Positions 37,045 to 46,562 of a stretch of DNA of 64,000 nt are shown piece after piece (within the stretch, counting starts at the first letter, position 1; each line of letters starts with the position of its first letter). Source of the DNA: Brevibacterium sp. XM4083 (GTDB lineage: Bacteria > Actinomycetota > Actinomycetes > Actinomycetales > Brevibacteriaceae). Location: assembly GCF_006489205.2 (NCBI RefSeq), contig NZ_VFYR02000005.1, forward strand, positions 186,001 through 250,000. Direction: 5' to 3'. The position numbers were made by a program, and so were the translations under genes. The notes beneath the pieces were generated by a model. It saw nothing but the letters and a program-made list of their open reading frames with translations. It was not told the origin of the DNA and searched no databases.

Positions 37045-38505
37045 GTGCTCGAACCCACTGACTTCCAGGTCGCCGATCTCAGTCTCGCCGAGGCGGGTCG
37101 CCATCAGATCCGACTCGCCGAACGCGAGATGCCCGGTCTCATGGCTCTGCGCGAGGAGTACGCGGAACAGGCTCCGCTGGCCGGTGCCCGCATCGCCGGC
37201 AGCCTCCACATGACGGTGCAGACGGCCGTGCTCATCGAAACGCTCGTCGCCCTCGGCGCGCAGGTGCGCTGGGCGAGCTGCAACATCTTCTCGACCCAGG
37301 ACGAGGCCGCGGCGGCCGTCGTCGTCGGTCGCGGCACCCCCGAGGCCCCCGAGGGCGTGCCCGTCTTCGCGTGGAAGGGCGAGTCCCTGCCCGAGTACTG
37401 GTGGGCCGCCGACCGGATCTTCGACTTCGCCGACGGACCCAATCTCATCCTCGACGACGGCGGGGACGCGACGATGTACGTCCTTCAGGGTGCGGCCGCC
37501 GAAGCGGCCGGACGCGTGCCGAGCGCAGCCGAGGACGATCCCGAGGAGTACCAGGCGTTCCTCGCCCAGCTCGAATCCGCGATGACCGCGGCACCCGGGC
37601 GCTTCACCGCGCTGGCCGCCGGCATCCGCGGAGTGAGCGAGGAGACGACGACCGGAGTCAACCGGCTCTACCGCCTCGCCGAGGCGGGGGAGCTGCCGTT
37701 CCCCGCGATCAACGTCAACGACTCCGTGACGAAGTCGAAGTTCGACAACCGCTACGGCATCCGCCATTCCCTGCCCGATGGGCTCAACCGCGCCACCGAC
37801 GTCCTCATCGGCGGCAAGATCGCCGTCATCGTCGGCTACGGCGACGTCGGCAAGGGCGCCGCCGAGGCGCTGCGCGGTCAGGGGGCACGGGTCGTCGTCA
37901 CGGAGATCGACCCCATCTGCGCCCTCCAGGCGACGATGGACGGCTACCAGGTCGCCCTCCTCGACGATGTCGCCGCCGAGGCCGACATCGTCATCACGAC
38001 GACCGGCAACACCCGGGTCGTCGGCGTCGAGACGCTCCAGCGGCTCAAGTCCGGGGCGATCGTCGGCAACGTCGGGCACTTCGACGACGAGATTGACCTC
38101 GCCGGTCTGCGCCGCCTGCCCGGGGTGTCGACGATCGAGATCAAACCGCAGGTCCACCAGTGGACGGTTCCCGTGCCCGCCGAGCTCGGACTCGATCGGG
38201 AGACCACGGAGATCCTCGTCCTCTCCGAAGGCCGCCTGCTCAACCTCGGCAATGCCACGGGCCACCCGTCGTTCGTCATGAGCGCCTCGTTCAGCAACCA
38301 GGTGCTCGCCCAGATCGAACTGTGGGCCGCGCACTCCGACTACGACAACTCGGTGCACCGGCTGGCGAAGGAGCTCGACGAGAAGGTCGCCCGCCTCCAT
38401 CTGCCCGCCCTCGGAGCGCGCCTGAGCGAGCTGACGAAGGAGCAGGCCGAGTACATCGGCGTCGACGTCGCCGGTCCCTTCAAACCCGATCACTACCGGT
38501 ACTGA
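37045..38505 (+). CDS. ahcY: adenosylhomocysteinase
   Basis: NAD-dependent enzyme that splits S-adenosylhomocysteine to adenosine and homocysteine, relieving methyltransferase inhibition. 486 residues including the roughly 40-residue insert found in actinobacterial and plant forms. Motifs: [46 protein letters not shown] (catalytic Lys/Asp), Rossmann [26 protein letters not shown] and the C-terminal FKPDHYRY that contributes to the neighbouring NAD site. GTG start at 37045 behind AAGGAGG. In M. tuberculosis sahH also precedes mtrA. Confidence 0.97.
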   Translation: MLEPTDFQVADLSLAEAGRHQIRLAEREMPGLMALREEYAEQAPLAGARIAGSLHMTVQTAVLIETLVALGAQVRWASCNIFSTQDEAAAAVVVGRGTPEAPEGVPVFAWKGESLPEYWWAADRIFDFADGPNLILDDGGDATMYVLQGAAAEAAGRVPSAAEDDPEEYQAFLAQLESAMTAAPGRFTALAAGIRGVSEETTTGVNRLYRLAEAGELPFPAINVNDSVTKSKFDNRYGIRHSLPDGLNRATDVLIGGKIAVIVGYGDVGKGAAEALRGQGARVVVTEIDPICALQATMDGYQVALLDDVAAEADIVITTTGNTRVVGVETLQRLKSGAIVGNVGHFDDEIDLAGLRRLPGVSTIEIKPQVHQWTVPVPAELGLDRETTEILVLSEGRLLNLGNATGHPSFVMSASFSNQVLAQIELWAAHSDYDNSVHRLAKELDEKVARLHLPALGARLSELTKEQAEYIGVDVAGPFKPDHYRY

Positions 38506-38521
38506 GGCGGGCGCAGCCTCG

Positions 38522-39370
38522 TCAGCGGCGGTGCTCGCCCGGCGTGGTCTCGGCACGCATCCGCAGGCCGTGCGGCAGATGGTCGATGCCGGCGCGGAAC
38601 CGGCGTGCCTGCGCATCTCGGCGCTGCTGCTTCGCGGCCTCGGTCACCCGCTGCCGGTGGGCGATCGCGGAGAGGAACTGCTCGGGCAGGGTGCCCTCCG
38701 GCGGGGCGGGGGCGACATGGGGATTGAGCTCCGTGGCGAGTTCGATGGCCCGCTGCCACCGGGACTCGTGGCTGAGGTTCGGGGCGATCGCGAGGAACGC
38801 GACGATGCGCCGGTGCAGTCCCGTCGGCACCGCGGAGACATCGGTCTCGCTCAGCCACTGGACGAGCTGCGGGGCGACGTGGGTGGTGACCGGCGGGGGC
38901 GGGCTCGTGCGTTCGCTCACCGCAAGCGTCCCGGCCAGATAGTCGCCGAGGCGCTTGGTCTGCGGTGAGACGAGACCGGAGAGCGCGGCGAGCCCGCCGC
39001 CGGTCGCGAGCACCTCGAAGGGCCACAGGAGCGCGCGGATGACGGAGTGCCGCACCCGGATCGCCCCGCCGTCGTCGCGGACGATGCGCAGACCGAGGAT
39101 GAGCTTGCCGACCGACCGGCCCTTCGTGAGCACCTCGACGAGCATCGGCAGGAGGACGAAGACGCTGATGCTCATGATCGTCATCACCGACCCGAGGATG
39201 AGGGTGTTGACCTCGACGATCCGCAGAAGCAGCCAGAACATGCCGATGAGCAGACCGATGTTGACGAGGCTGTAGATGAGCCAGTCGATGGCGCAGCTGA
39301 GCGCCCGGGCGGCCAGCGCTGCCGGCTGGACGCTGAGTTCGACGGCTTCACCGGTCACGAGAGTGCTCAC
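38522..39370 (-). CDS. RDD family membrane protein
   Basis: 282 residues. RDD domain with three TM helices at about residues 20-50, 55-80 and 105-140, containing the Arg-Asp/Asp pattern (AARALSCAIDWLIY) and the family sequence KGRSVGKLILGLRIVRDDGG. The C-terminal about 130 residues are cytosolic and helical, unlike minimal RDD proteins. GTG 39370 (VSTLVTGEAV) has GGATGGTGG upstream. Divergent from the SpoIIM-like gene; the pair plus MoxR/DUF58 matches the Rv3692-Rv3695 set of M. tuberculosis. Function unknown. Confidence 0.85.
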   Translation of the reverse strand: MSTLVTGEAVELSVQPAALAARALSCAIDWLIYSLVNIGLLIGMFWLLLRIVEVNTLILGSVMTIMSISVFVLLPMLVEVLTKGRSVGKLILGLRIVRDDGGAIRVRHSVIRALLWPFEVLATGGGLAALSGLVSPQTKRLGDYLAGTLAVSERTSPPPPVTTHVAPQLVQWLSETDVSAVPTGLHRRIVAFLAIAPNLSHESRWQRAIELATELNPHVAPAPPEGTLPEQFLSAIAHRQRVTEAAKQQRRDAQARRFRAGIDHLPHGLRMRAETTPGEHRR

Positions 39371-39450
39371 CCCACCATCCTGGCACACCGAGGCGGTCGC
39401 CCGCCTGCGGCACAGACTCGGACCGGTTCCCGATCGTCTAGGGTGGAGGC

Positions 39451-40449
39451 ATGGATCCGAACCTGCTGGCCGAGATGCACGGCGAGAACTGGCGGGAGCT
39501 CGCGGATCTCGCGAAGCGCAATCGGCTCGATCCGGCGCAGTCGCAGCGCTTCCTCGACCTCTACCGGGCGGCGTCGAAGGACCTCTCCCAGATCATGACG
39601 GTTGCCCCGGACTCCCTCGAGGCGGCGCGGCTCTCGGCGATCGTCCACCGGGCGCGGAACCACCTCTCGTCGGTGCCGGCCGGCGGTCTGTCCGGCATCG
39701 CCCGCTACTTCGCCATCGCACTGCCGCTGTCGATCTACCGGCTGCGCTGGGACTTCGTCGTCATCGCCCTCGCGTTCCTCGCCGCCTCGGTGCTCGCCGG
39801 GGTGTGGGCGGGCACCCACCCGGAGGTCCTCGACACGTTCGGCGACTACGAGTACCGGCGGCAGTTCGCCGAACAGGACTTCGTCGAGTACTACAAGGAG
39901 AACCCCAACGGCTTCTTCGCCATCGGCGTGTGGACGAACAACGCGTGGATCGCCGTGCAGTTCGTCCTCCTCGGCGTCACCGGTGTCTTCGTCCTCCAGG
40001 GACTGCTCCTCAACGCCGTCAACGTCGGCTTCTCCGGGGCGATGATGTTCGAGTTCGACCGCGGTGCCGACTTCTTCCTCTACATCCTTCCCCACGGCAT
40101 CCCGGAGATCAGCTGCATCCTGCTCGCCGCGGCCGCCGGCCTGCGGCTCTTCTTCGCCTGGGTGATCCCCGGCCCGCAGCTGCGCCGCACGAAGCTCGCC
40201 CGGGAGGCGCGCTCTCTCCTCGTCGTCGCCGGGGGACTCGTCATCATGCTCTTCCTCTCGGGTCTCATCGAGGGCTTCGTCACGCCCAATCCGCTGCCGC
40301 CGGCCCTGAAGATCGCGATCGGCGTCGCCTACACGGCCGCCATCGTCGTCTACGCGGGAACGCTCGGAAGGCGAGCAGCCCGGGCGGGGCTGTCGGCGGA
40401 CCTCGAGGACCACGAGGCGGGTTACGCGATCGTCGCCACCGACCGGTGA
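39451..40449 (+). CDS. stage II sporulation protein M-like membrane protein
   Basis: 332 residues with a soluble helical N-terminus (about 1-95) and five or six TM helices. Typical features: PLSIYRLRWDFVVIALAFL, an extracellular loop DYEYRRQFAEQDFVEYYKEN, NNAWIAVQFVLLGVTGVF and FFLYILPHGIPEISCILLAA, the last being the signature ILPHGxxE. Non-spore-forming actinobacteria carry it with MoxR/DUF58 genes, so a role in membrane-protein or wall remodelling is more likely than sporulation. It converges with the DUF58 gene. Confidence 0.87.
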   Translation: MDPNLLAEMHGENWRELADLAKRNRLDPAQSQRFLDLYRAASKDLSQIMTVAPDSLEAARLSAIVHRARNHLSSVPAGGLSGIARYFAIALPLSIYRLRWDFVVIALAFLAASVLAGVWAGTHPEVLDTFGDYEYRRQFAEQDFVEYYKENPNGFFAIGVWTNNAWIAVQFVLLGVTGVFVLQGLLLNAVNVGFSGAMMFEFDRGADFFLYILPHGIPEISCILLAAAAGLRLFFAWVIPGPQLRRTKLAREARSLLVVAGGLVIMLFLSGLIEGFVTPNPLPPALKIAIGVAYTAAIVVYAGTLGRRAARAGLSADLEDHEAGYAIVATDR

Positions 40450-40504
40450 CCGCGCCGAGAGGACGGTCCCGCGCCGAGGCGGTGGTCGGCAGTGCCCGTG
40501 CGGC

Positions 40505-41791
40505 TCAGAGTCGGCCGGTGGCCTTGAGCCCGATGTAGAGGTCGGCGAGCGCTCCGGGCAGGCGCTCGGGGGTCGCTGCGACCGAATCGACGCCGATCCC
40601 GCGCAGCCGGGCACGCAGGGCCTCCACCGTGAGGAGCTCGGCGGCTGCCGCGGCTGCGGTGTAGACCTCGGTGGCGTCGCCGCGGCGGGCGGCGAGGTCG
40701 TCGAGGTCGGGGTCGGCGACGGAGGCGACGACGACGCGGTGGCGGCTCATCAGCGTCGGGAGGACGGGGAGGATCTCCTCGGCCACGGTCGCCTCGTCGA
40801 GGGCAGTGATGACGACGACGAGGGCGTGCTGCCGCGAGGTCGCGAGCACGCTGGCAGCGATCTGCTCCCAGTCGGCGTCGTAGAGCTCGGGGTGGACGGG
40901 GGTGAGCGCGACGGAGAGGTCGTGGACCGGGTCGGAGGAGCGGTGGCTCGAGGCGGTCGCGCGCACCCGGGCATCGGCGACGATGACGTCGACGCGGTCG
41001 CCGGCCCCGGCGGCGAGGGCCGTGAGCAGGAGAGCGGATTCGAGGGCGGCGTCGAAGACCGTGCCCGCACCGCTGCGGCGGGCGGCGAGCCGGGAGGAGT
41101 CGACGACGATGACGACCCGGCGATCGCGCTCCGGGCGCCATGTCTTGACGATGAGGTCCTGGGCGCGGGCACTGGCCCGCCAGTCGATCGACCGGACGTC
41201 GTCGCCGTCGACGTAGTCGCGCAGGGAATCGAACTCGGTGCCCATGCCGCGGATCATCACCGCCGACCGCCCTTCGAGCTCCCGCAGCTTCTGCACCTTC
41301 GACGGCAGCTCCCGGCGGGAGACGAAGGGCGGCAGGACCCGGATCGCCGCGGGGACGTCGACGCTCTTCTGCCGCCGGACGAGGCCGAGGGCAGTCGCCG
41401 TGCGCAGCGTCACCTGATCGGCGGCGAGGGCACCGCGTCTGCGGGGAGTGAACACGGTCGTGATCTCCCGCGTCTCACCGGGATCGAGGGTGAGCGCGGT
41501 CCGGGTGCTGTGGGCTCCGGCGCTCGGGGCCCACGCGTCGCGCACGTGCAGCCGGATCCGCCGGGGCGAATCGTTGACGAGGGTGAGTGTGGCCGTGGTG
41601 TCCTCGCCGAGGCGGACCATCGGCCCCGGCGTGCGCTGGAGGCCGATGAGGCGCGGGGCGGGGGCGAGCCGCCAGTCGACGACGGCGACGACGGCGATGA
41701 CCCCGGCGACGATGAGCGCGCTCGGCCACCCCGGGACGAGCATCACCGGCACGATCCCGAGGAGGGTGAGGAGAAGCAGACGAGAGGTCAT
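40505..41791 (-). CDS. DUF58 domain protein (vWA-like, MoxR partner)
   Basis: 428 residues. Two TM helices at the N-terminus (residues 3-40), a beta domain (TLTLVNDSPRRIRLHVRDAW), then the DUF58 core DYVDGDDVRSIDWRASARAQ (about 203-222) and a von Willebrand A-like fold with the MIDAS-type VVIVVDSSR. Directly after the MoxR gene with no spacing. In MoxR systems DUF58 proteins are the clients or adaptors of the AAA ATPase. Confidence 0.9.
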   Translation of the reverse strand: MTSRLLLLTLLGIVPVMLVPGWPSALIVAGVIAVVAVVDWRLAPAPRLIGLQRTPGPMVRLGEDTTATLTLVNDSPRRIRLHVRDAWAPSAGAHSTRTALTLDPGETREITTVFTPRRRGALAADQVTLRTATALGLVRRQKSVDVPAAIRVLPPFVSRRELPSKVQKLRELEGRSAVMIRGMGTEFDSLRDYVDGDDVRSIDWRASARAQDLIVKTWRPERDRRVVIVVDSSRLAARRSGAGTVFDAALESALLLTALAAGAGDRVDVIVADARVRATASSHRSSDPVHDLSVALTPVHPELYDADWEQIAASVLATSRQHALVVVITALDEATVAEEILPVLPTLMSRHRVVVASVADPDLDDLAARRGDATEVYTAAAAAAELLTVEALRARLRGIGVDSVAATPERLPGALADLYIGLKATGRL

Positions 41792-42814
41792 TCAGCGGGG
41801 GACCTCGGTGGTCGCGACGATCGAGTCGAGGACCTGGCCGACGTTCAGCCCGTCCATCTGCGCCTCCGGACGGAGGATGACCCGGTGGCCCAGGGTCATC
41901 GGCACGAGGAACTTGACATCGTCGGGGGTGACGTAGTCACGACCGGCCAGCCAGGCCAGGGCGCGAGCGGCGGCGAGCATCCGCGTCGCCCCGCGGGGTG
42001 AGACGCCGAGTGCCAGGGACGGCGCCTGCCGGGTGGCGCGGGCGAGATCGACGATGTACGTGATGATCTCCGGTGCGATGTGGACGGTCGCCACCGCCTG
42101 CCGGGCCCGGGCGATCATGTCGCGGTCGAGCACGGGGCGCAGCCCCGCGTCGTCGAGGCGGCCGGCGTCGAAGCCGTGGGCGTGCCGGTCGAGGATCTCG
42201 AACTCGCGGTCGCGATCGGGCAGGGTGAGGACGAGCTTGAAGAGGAACCGGTCGAGCTGGGCCTCCGGCAGCGGGTAGGTTCCCTCGTACTCGAGGGGGT
42301 TCTGCGTGGCGGCGACGATGAAGGGCTCGGGCAGAGCCCGGGAGCGGCCGCCGACGGAGACCTGATGCTCCTCCATCGCCTCGAGCAGCGCCGACTGCGT
42401 CTTCGGCGGCGTCCGGTTGATCTCATCGGCGATGAGGACGTTCGTGAAGACGGGCCCGCTGCGGAACTCGAAGTCCGAGGTGGCAGCGTCGAAGACGAGC
42501 GACCCGGTGACGTCGGAGGGCATGAGGTCGGGGGTGAACTGGATGCGCGTGTGATCGAGGTCGACGGCCGTGGCGAAGCTGCGCACGAGCAGGGTCTTCG
42601 CCACCCCGGGCACGCCCTCGAGGAGCACATGGCCCTGGCACAGCAGGGCGAGCAGCAGGCCGGTGACCGCATCGTCCTGGCCGACGACGGCCTTGCCGAT
42701 CTCACCGCGCACCGCGGCGAAGGCCGCCGCGAGCGGGTCGGCGGGAGACTCGGCCGGTGGGACGGCCGGTGCCTGCGGGGGAGTCGAGGGGCGAGCGGGG
42801 TGGCTGCTGGTCAT
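41792..42814 (-). CDS. MoxR-type AAA+ ATPase
   Basis: 340 residues. Walker A in LEGVPGVAKTLLVRSFA (about residue 70), Walker B in NVLIADEINRTPPKTQSALL (about 128), sensor I in FIVAATQNPLEYEGTYPLPE and sensor II-type GVSPRGATRMLAAARALA. MoxR proteins act as chaperones that activate or assemble partners carrying vWA domains, here the DUF58 protein. A Pro/Ser-rich leader of about 25 residues. Its start overlaps the DUF4350 stop by 4 bp. Confidence 0.94.
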   Translation of the reverse strand: MTSSHPARPSTPPQAPAVPPAESPADPLAAAFAAVRGEIGKAVVGQDDAVTGLLLALLCQGHVLLEGVPGVAKTLLVRSFATAVDLDHTRIQFTPDLMPSDVTGSLVFDAATSDFEFRSGPVFTNVLIADEINRTPPKTQSALLEAMEEHQVSVGGRSRALPEPFIVAATQNPLEYEGTYPLPEAQLDRFLFKLVLTLPDRDREFEILDRHAHGFDAGRLDDAGLRPVLDRDMIARARQAVATVHIAPEIITYIVDLARATRQAPSLALGVSPRGATRMLAAARALAWLAGRDYVTPDDVKFLVPMTLGHRVILRPEAQMDGLNVGQVLDSIVATTEVPR

Positions 42815-44046
42815 GGGATCTCGCTTTCGATGACATCGATGAGGTCGACGACCTCGGTGAGTTCGCGGTCGGTGGCGGGGGCGGCGGTGACGAACGCCCA
42901 GGTCACCTGCGTGGGGTCGCGGCCTGTCGCGCCGGCGATCCGAGTGAGGAGGACATCGCGGCCGACCTCGGGACCGAGCGCGAGACGCCCGGCGATGCGC
43001 AGCAGCGCCGCGGTGCGCAGCGCGTGGAGGGCCCCGGCGCGGTCGCGACTGCGCTCAGCCAGTGCCGCCCGGCCGAAGACGGTCTCGACGGCGGGCACGA
43101 CGACGGGCAGGCGTTCGACGGCCAGCGGTCCGAAGCGGCGCCCGAGGACGAGGAGGAGAACGAGGAGGCAGGGGACGAGCCAGCCCGCGCCGGCGAGGAA
43201 CCAGCTGGGCACGAAGTCGATCGTCGACGGGGGAGGAGCGACATCGGTGCCCTCCCGCGGGTAGTAGACGACGAGGTTCGGAGTCTGCGACAGCGTCGAG
43301 AGGGACAGCGCCGCGTTGCCGTCCTCGTCGATCTCGCCGTTGCTCAGCCAGCTGCCGTTGCCGAGGACCGTCAGCGGGACGTCACCGCCGTCGTCGACGA
43401 CGAGCTGCCCGGCGGGGTCGCTCGGGTCCGCGATGATTCCGGGTCCGGTCTGCGGATAGCAGATGCTGATCTGCCGGTCACCGGGCTCGACGGCAGAGTA
43501 GAGGTTCTCACCAGTGCTCACGTCACCGGCCGCCACGGCTGCGGGAAGCCGGCACGCGGGCGCGGACACCGGATCGGGGTCGGCCAGCGGGGAATCGGAG
43601 ACCGCGGTGGTGAGCCGATCGGTGAACGCGCCGAGGCTGACGCCGGGGTCGACGAGGACGAGCCGGTTGCGCTCCTCGCGCAGGGCCGCGGTCAGCCCGT
43701 CGACGTCCCCGGGACTGAGGACGTCGGCACCGGCGGGAATGAGCAGCGTTGTGTCGGGCCGGGCACTCGCCTCCCGGGCCGCATCGAGGCTCTCCGTCGT
43801 CACCACCTCGGTGCCGTGGTCGCGCAGGGTCTCGACGAGGGCCTTCATCCCCTCCCGGCCCACCCCGTCGTAGTGGAGCGGGTCCTCCGGGGCGCGGTCG
43901 CTGGTCATGAGCATCGTGGCGATGACGGTGATGAGGACGACGACGGCGCCGACGATCCACACCCCGGCCGAGCGCAGCCGGGCGCTCAGCGGCACCGCCG
44001 CGGTGCTCCGGGTGCCGCGGGTGGCGACATCGATGGCCGCGCTCAT
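42811..44046 (-). CDS. DUF4350 domain membrane protein
   Basis: 411 residues. N-terminal TM helix (GVWIVGAVVVLITVIATML), an extracytoplasmic DUF4350 domain (HYDGVGREGMKALVETLRDH; TLLIPAGADVLSPGDVDGL), a second TM (FLAGAGWLVPCLLVLLLVLG) and a cytosolic tail with ALAERSRDRAGALHALRTAA. ATGA overlaps link it to both neighbours. The family occurs in MoxR operons of actinobacteria, with no known activity. Confidence 0.87.
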   Translation of the reverse strand: MSAAIDVATRGTRSTAAVPLSARLRSAGVWIVGAVVVLITVIATMLMTSDRAPEDPLHYDGVGREGMKALVETLRDHGTEVVTTESLDAAREASARPDTTLLIPAGADVLSPGDVDGLTAALREERNRLVLVDPGVSLGAFTDRLTTAVSDSPLADPDPVSAPACRLPAAVAAGDVSTGENLYSAVEPGDRQISICYPQTGPGIIADPSDPAGQLVVDDGGDVPLTVLGNGSWLSNGEIDEDGNAALSLSTLSQTPNLVVYYPREGTDVAPPPSTIDFVPSWFLAGAGWLVPCLLVLLLVLGRRFGPLAVERLPVVVPAVETVFGRAALAERSRDRAGALHALRTAALLRIAGRLALGPEVGRDVLLTRIAGATGRDPTQVTWAFVTAAPATDRELTEVVDLIDVIESEIP

Positions 44047-44750
44047 CGTCCCGCCTCGGCGGTCACGGTCCGCGAGACGCCGCCGCTCCGGGCGGCGACG
44101 TCACGGTGAGCGGACAGGGCGTCGAGCTCGGCGTCGAGGGCGAGGAACTCGGCGTAGACGCCCGCGAGATCGGTCAGCCCGAGCTCGTCGTCGGGCCCGA
44201 ACATGAGGTCGTTGAAGACGCGCGAGACCTGCGCCAGCGCGGTCGCGTGAGCGGGCAGGGCGGTGCCGGCGACGCGGGTGATCTCGTTCGCGGTCTGCGC
44301 GGCTTCGAGGTCGATGACGTGTCTGAGGCCGAGGACGGCGAAGATCGCCCGGGCCTCGTCGATGACCGCGGTGCGATGATCGCCGCGTTCGTGGGCGGCT
44401 CGGGCGCTCTCCCGCCAGGGTTCGGGGCGCGGGGTGGCGACGACGGCGTCGAAGGCCGCCAACGGCATCCGGGCCCGCCGCAGTCCCAGGCGCCGCACCC
44501 GCCAGACGATGAGCCCGATGAGCACCGCGACGCCCGCAACGACGAGGAGGAGCAGCCACGGCGAGTTCCCCTTCAGCGCCGCGGAGAGGAGCGTGGCCCA
44601 GACATCGCCGAGCCAGCGCCCGAGCTGTTCGAGCGGTGTGAGGTCGTTCTCCGCGTACTCGCTGCGGCTGAGTTCGCGGTTGATCCACTCGCGACCGGTG
44701 TCACGGTCGATGACCCCGGAGGCGGCGGAGGCGATGACGGGCGGGATCAT
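44043..44750 (-). CDS. DUF4129 domain membrane protein
   Basis: 235 residues with one TM (PWLLLLVVAGVAVLIGLIVW, about 65-84) and a cytosolic DUF4129 domain (ARAAHERGDHRTAVIDEARA, ITRVAGTALPAHATALAQVS, FNDLMFGPDDELG). The domain is also found in transglutaminase-like proteins of MoxR operons. ATG 44750 overlaps the upstream stop (ATGA 44747-44750) and the stop overlaps DUF4350. Third component of the island; unknown function. Confidence 0.85.
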   Translation of the reverse strand: MIPPVIASAASGVIDRDTGREWINRELSRSEYAENDLTPLEQLGRWLGDVWATLLSAALKGNSPWLLLLVVAGVAVLIGLIVWRVRRLGLRRARMPLAAFDAVVATPRPEPWRESARAAHERGDHRTAVIDEARAIFAVLGLRHVIDLEAAQTANEITRVAGTALPAHATALAQVSRVFNDLMFGPDDELGLTDLAGVYAEFLALDAELDALSAHRDVAARSGGVSRTVTAEAGR

Positions 44751-45802
44751 GACGCGGCCGCCTCCTCGGTGCGGATGACGACGAGGTCGAAGCCCTCGCT
44801 GCGCATCCGGGCATCGAAATAGCTCGCGCACACGAGGCACGAGAAGTAGCCGTAGAGGACGGCGGAGGAGACTGCGGTGAGGGCGAGGACGAGGGCGCCT
44901 GCGGTGACCGCGATCGCCGTCATCACCGCGGTGTCCCCGCCGGAGGTCGAGAGGAGCGCGGTGAGGACGATGGTGAGGACGAAGATGAAGGGAGCGATGA
45001 CGAGCTGGATGAGCTGATTGGCCAGCAGGTACCCGAGTCCGAGCTGGCCGAGGGTCCGCCAGAAGCCGCTGCCGGTCAGCCGCCACGAGCGGGCGAGGGC
45101 CGCGCCGATGCCGAGGCCCTCGGCGGCGATCACCGCACCGGTGAAGGCCAGGCGCAGGTTGAGCCAGACGACGGCGAGCACCCAGACACCGAGGAGGATG
45201 AGTCCGATGACACCGCCGATGATGGGAGCGCCGAGGAGGCCGGCGGCCACGGCGGGGCCCGCGACCAGCGCCAGCAGCACGGTGTCGATGCCGGTGATGA
45301 GCACGGCCGCCCCGATGAGCCGCCAGCGGCGTCCGGCCAGGGCGCGCCAGGCCTGCGTCAGCGTCGTCCGCCGTGCCCCGAAGGAGTTCTCGGCCCCGGG
45401 GGCGAGCAGTCCGGCGAGGAAGTGGACGAGCCCGAGGCTGAGCAGGCCGAGGACGAACGATCCGAGCTGCGCGAGGAGCGCGAGGCCCGACATCGCCTCG
45501 TCGTCGGCCATGACGTCTGAGAGGAACGGCAGGAAGGTCAGCGTCAGCGCCGTGCCGGCAGCGGTGAGCGCCAGCGTGCCGAGGGTGAAGACGATGAGCG
45601 GGGCGCCGATGGCCAGGGATGGGATGAAGCGGAGCAGGCGGAAGCCGGCGTCGAGGACCTCGAAGAACGTCAGGGGACGCTTGGGGAGGATGCCGCGGGG
45701 AAGCGGCGGTCGCCACGGCGAATGCCCCGGAGACGGACTGCGAGGCTGCCACCGGCCGGTTCGCCAGTCGACCTGCGAAGTCCATGCGTTCTCTCGTCCC
45801 AT
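44747..45802 (-). CDS. multi-pass membrane protein (GDPD membrane-domain-like)
   Basis: About 351 residues: a Pro/Arg-rich cytosolic leader (WRPPLPRGILPKRPLTFFEV), then six to eight TM helices with Gly/Ala-rich stretches and LRLAFTGAVIAAEGLGIGAALARSWRLT, the pattern of the membrane domain attached to glycerophosphodiester phosphodiesterases. No phosphodiesterase domain is present. First gene of the minus-strand island and divergent from mtrA (79-bp gap). An ATG at 45820 is an alternative start. Confidence 0.75.
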   Translation of the reverse strand: MGRENAWTSQVDWRTGRWQPRSPSPGHSPWRPPLPRGILPKRPLTFFEVLDAGFRLLRFIPSLAIGAPLIVFTLGTLALTAAGTALTLTFLPFLSDVMADDEAMSGLALLAQLGSFVLGLLSLGLVHFLAGLLAPGAENSFGARRTTLTQAWRALAGRRWRLIGAAVLITGIDTVLLALVAGPAVAAGLLGAPIIGGVIGLILLGVWVLAVVWLNLRLAFTGAVIAAEGLGIGAALARSWRLTGSGFWRTLGQLGLGYLLANQLIQLVIAPFIFVLTIVLTALLSTSGGDTAVMTAIAVTAGALVLALTAVSSAVLYGYFSCLVCASYFDARMRSEGFDLVVIRTEEAAAS

Positions 45803-45881
45803 TGCAGACAATCCTGCCACGGATGGCCGTCACCGGGTGTCCCGGTCGAAACTTCACATGACTTTAAGCGACAATGGAGGT

Positions 45882-46562
45882 ATGAACGCTCGTATCCTCG
45901 TAGTTGATGATGACACGGCTCTGGCCGAGATGATCGGAATCGTGCTCAAAAGTGAGGGCTTCGAACCCTTCTTCGCCGCGACCGGCGACCAGGCCTTCGA
46001 CGAGTTCCAGAAGGTGGGACCCGACCTCGTGCTCCTCGACCTCATGCTGCCCGGCAAGGACGGGCTCGAGGTCTGCCGGGAGATCCGCGACGTCTCCGCG
46101 GTGCCGATCATCATGCTCACGGCGAAGTCGGACACCGTCGACGTCGTCCTCGGTCTCGAATCCGGCGCCGACGACTACGTGCCGAAGCCGTTCAAGCCCA
46201 AGGAGCTCATCGCCCGGGTGCGGGCGCGTCTGCGCATCTCCGAGCCGCAGGCTCCCGAACTGCTCACCGTCGGCGATGTCGTCGTCGACGTCGCCGGGCA
46301 CACCGTGACGAAGGGCGGGGCGCCGATCTCGCTGACCCCCCTCGAATTCGACCTCCTCGTCGCCCTGGCCCGCAAGCCCTGGCAGGTGTTCTCGCGTGAG
46401 ACCCTGCTCGAAGAGGTGTGGGGCTACCGGCATGCTGCCGACACCCGGCTCGTCAACGTCCACGTCCAGCGCCTGCGCTCGAAGATCGAACGCGATCCGG
46501 AGAAGCCGGACATCATCGTCACCGTCCGCGGGGTCGGGTACAAGGCGGGCCGAGCGGCGTGA
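45882..46562 (+). CDS. mtrA: two-component response regulator MtrA
   Basis: OmpR-class regulator, 226 residues. Receiver domain with phosphoacceptor Asp53 (VLLDLMLPGKDG), the highly conserved MLTAKSDTVDVVLGLESGAD run and PKPFKPKELIARVRAR; winged helix with LEFDLLVALARKPWQVFSRE and HAADTRLVNVHVQRLRSKIE. Nearly colinear with M. tuberculosis MtrA. It controls cell-wall hydrolases and cell division in actinobacteria. ATG 45882 matches the family start but its GGAGG is only one base away; ATG 45858 is in frame. GTGA overlap with mtrB. Confidence 0.96.
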   Translation: MNARILVVDDDTALAEMIGIVLKSEGFEPFFAATGDQAFDEFQKVGPDLVLLDLMLPGKDGLEVCREIRDVSAVPIIMLTAKSDTVDVVLGLESGADDYVPKPFKPKELIARVRARLRISEPQAPELLTVGDVVVDVAGHTVTKGGAPISLTPLEFDLLVALARKPWQVFSRETLLEEVWGYRHAADTRLVNVHVQRLRSKIERDPEKPDIIVTVRGVGYKAGRAA

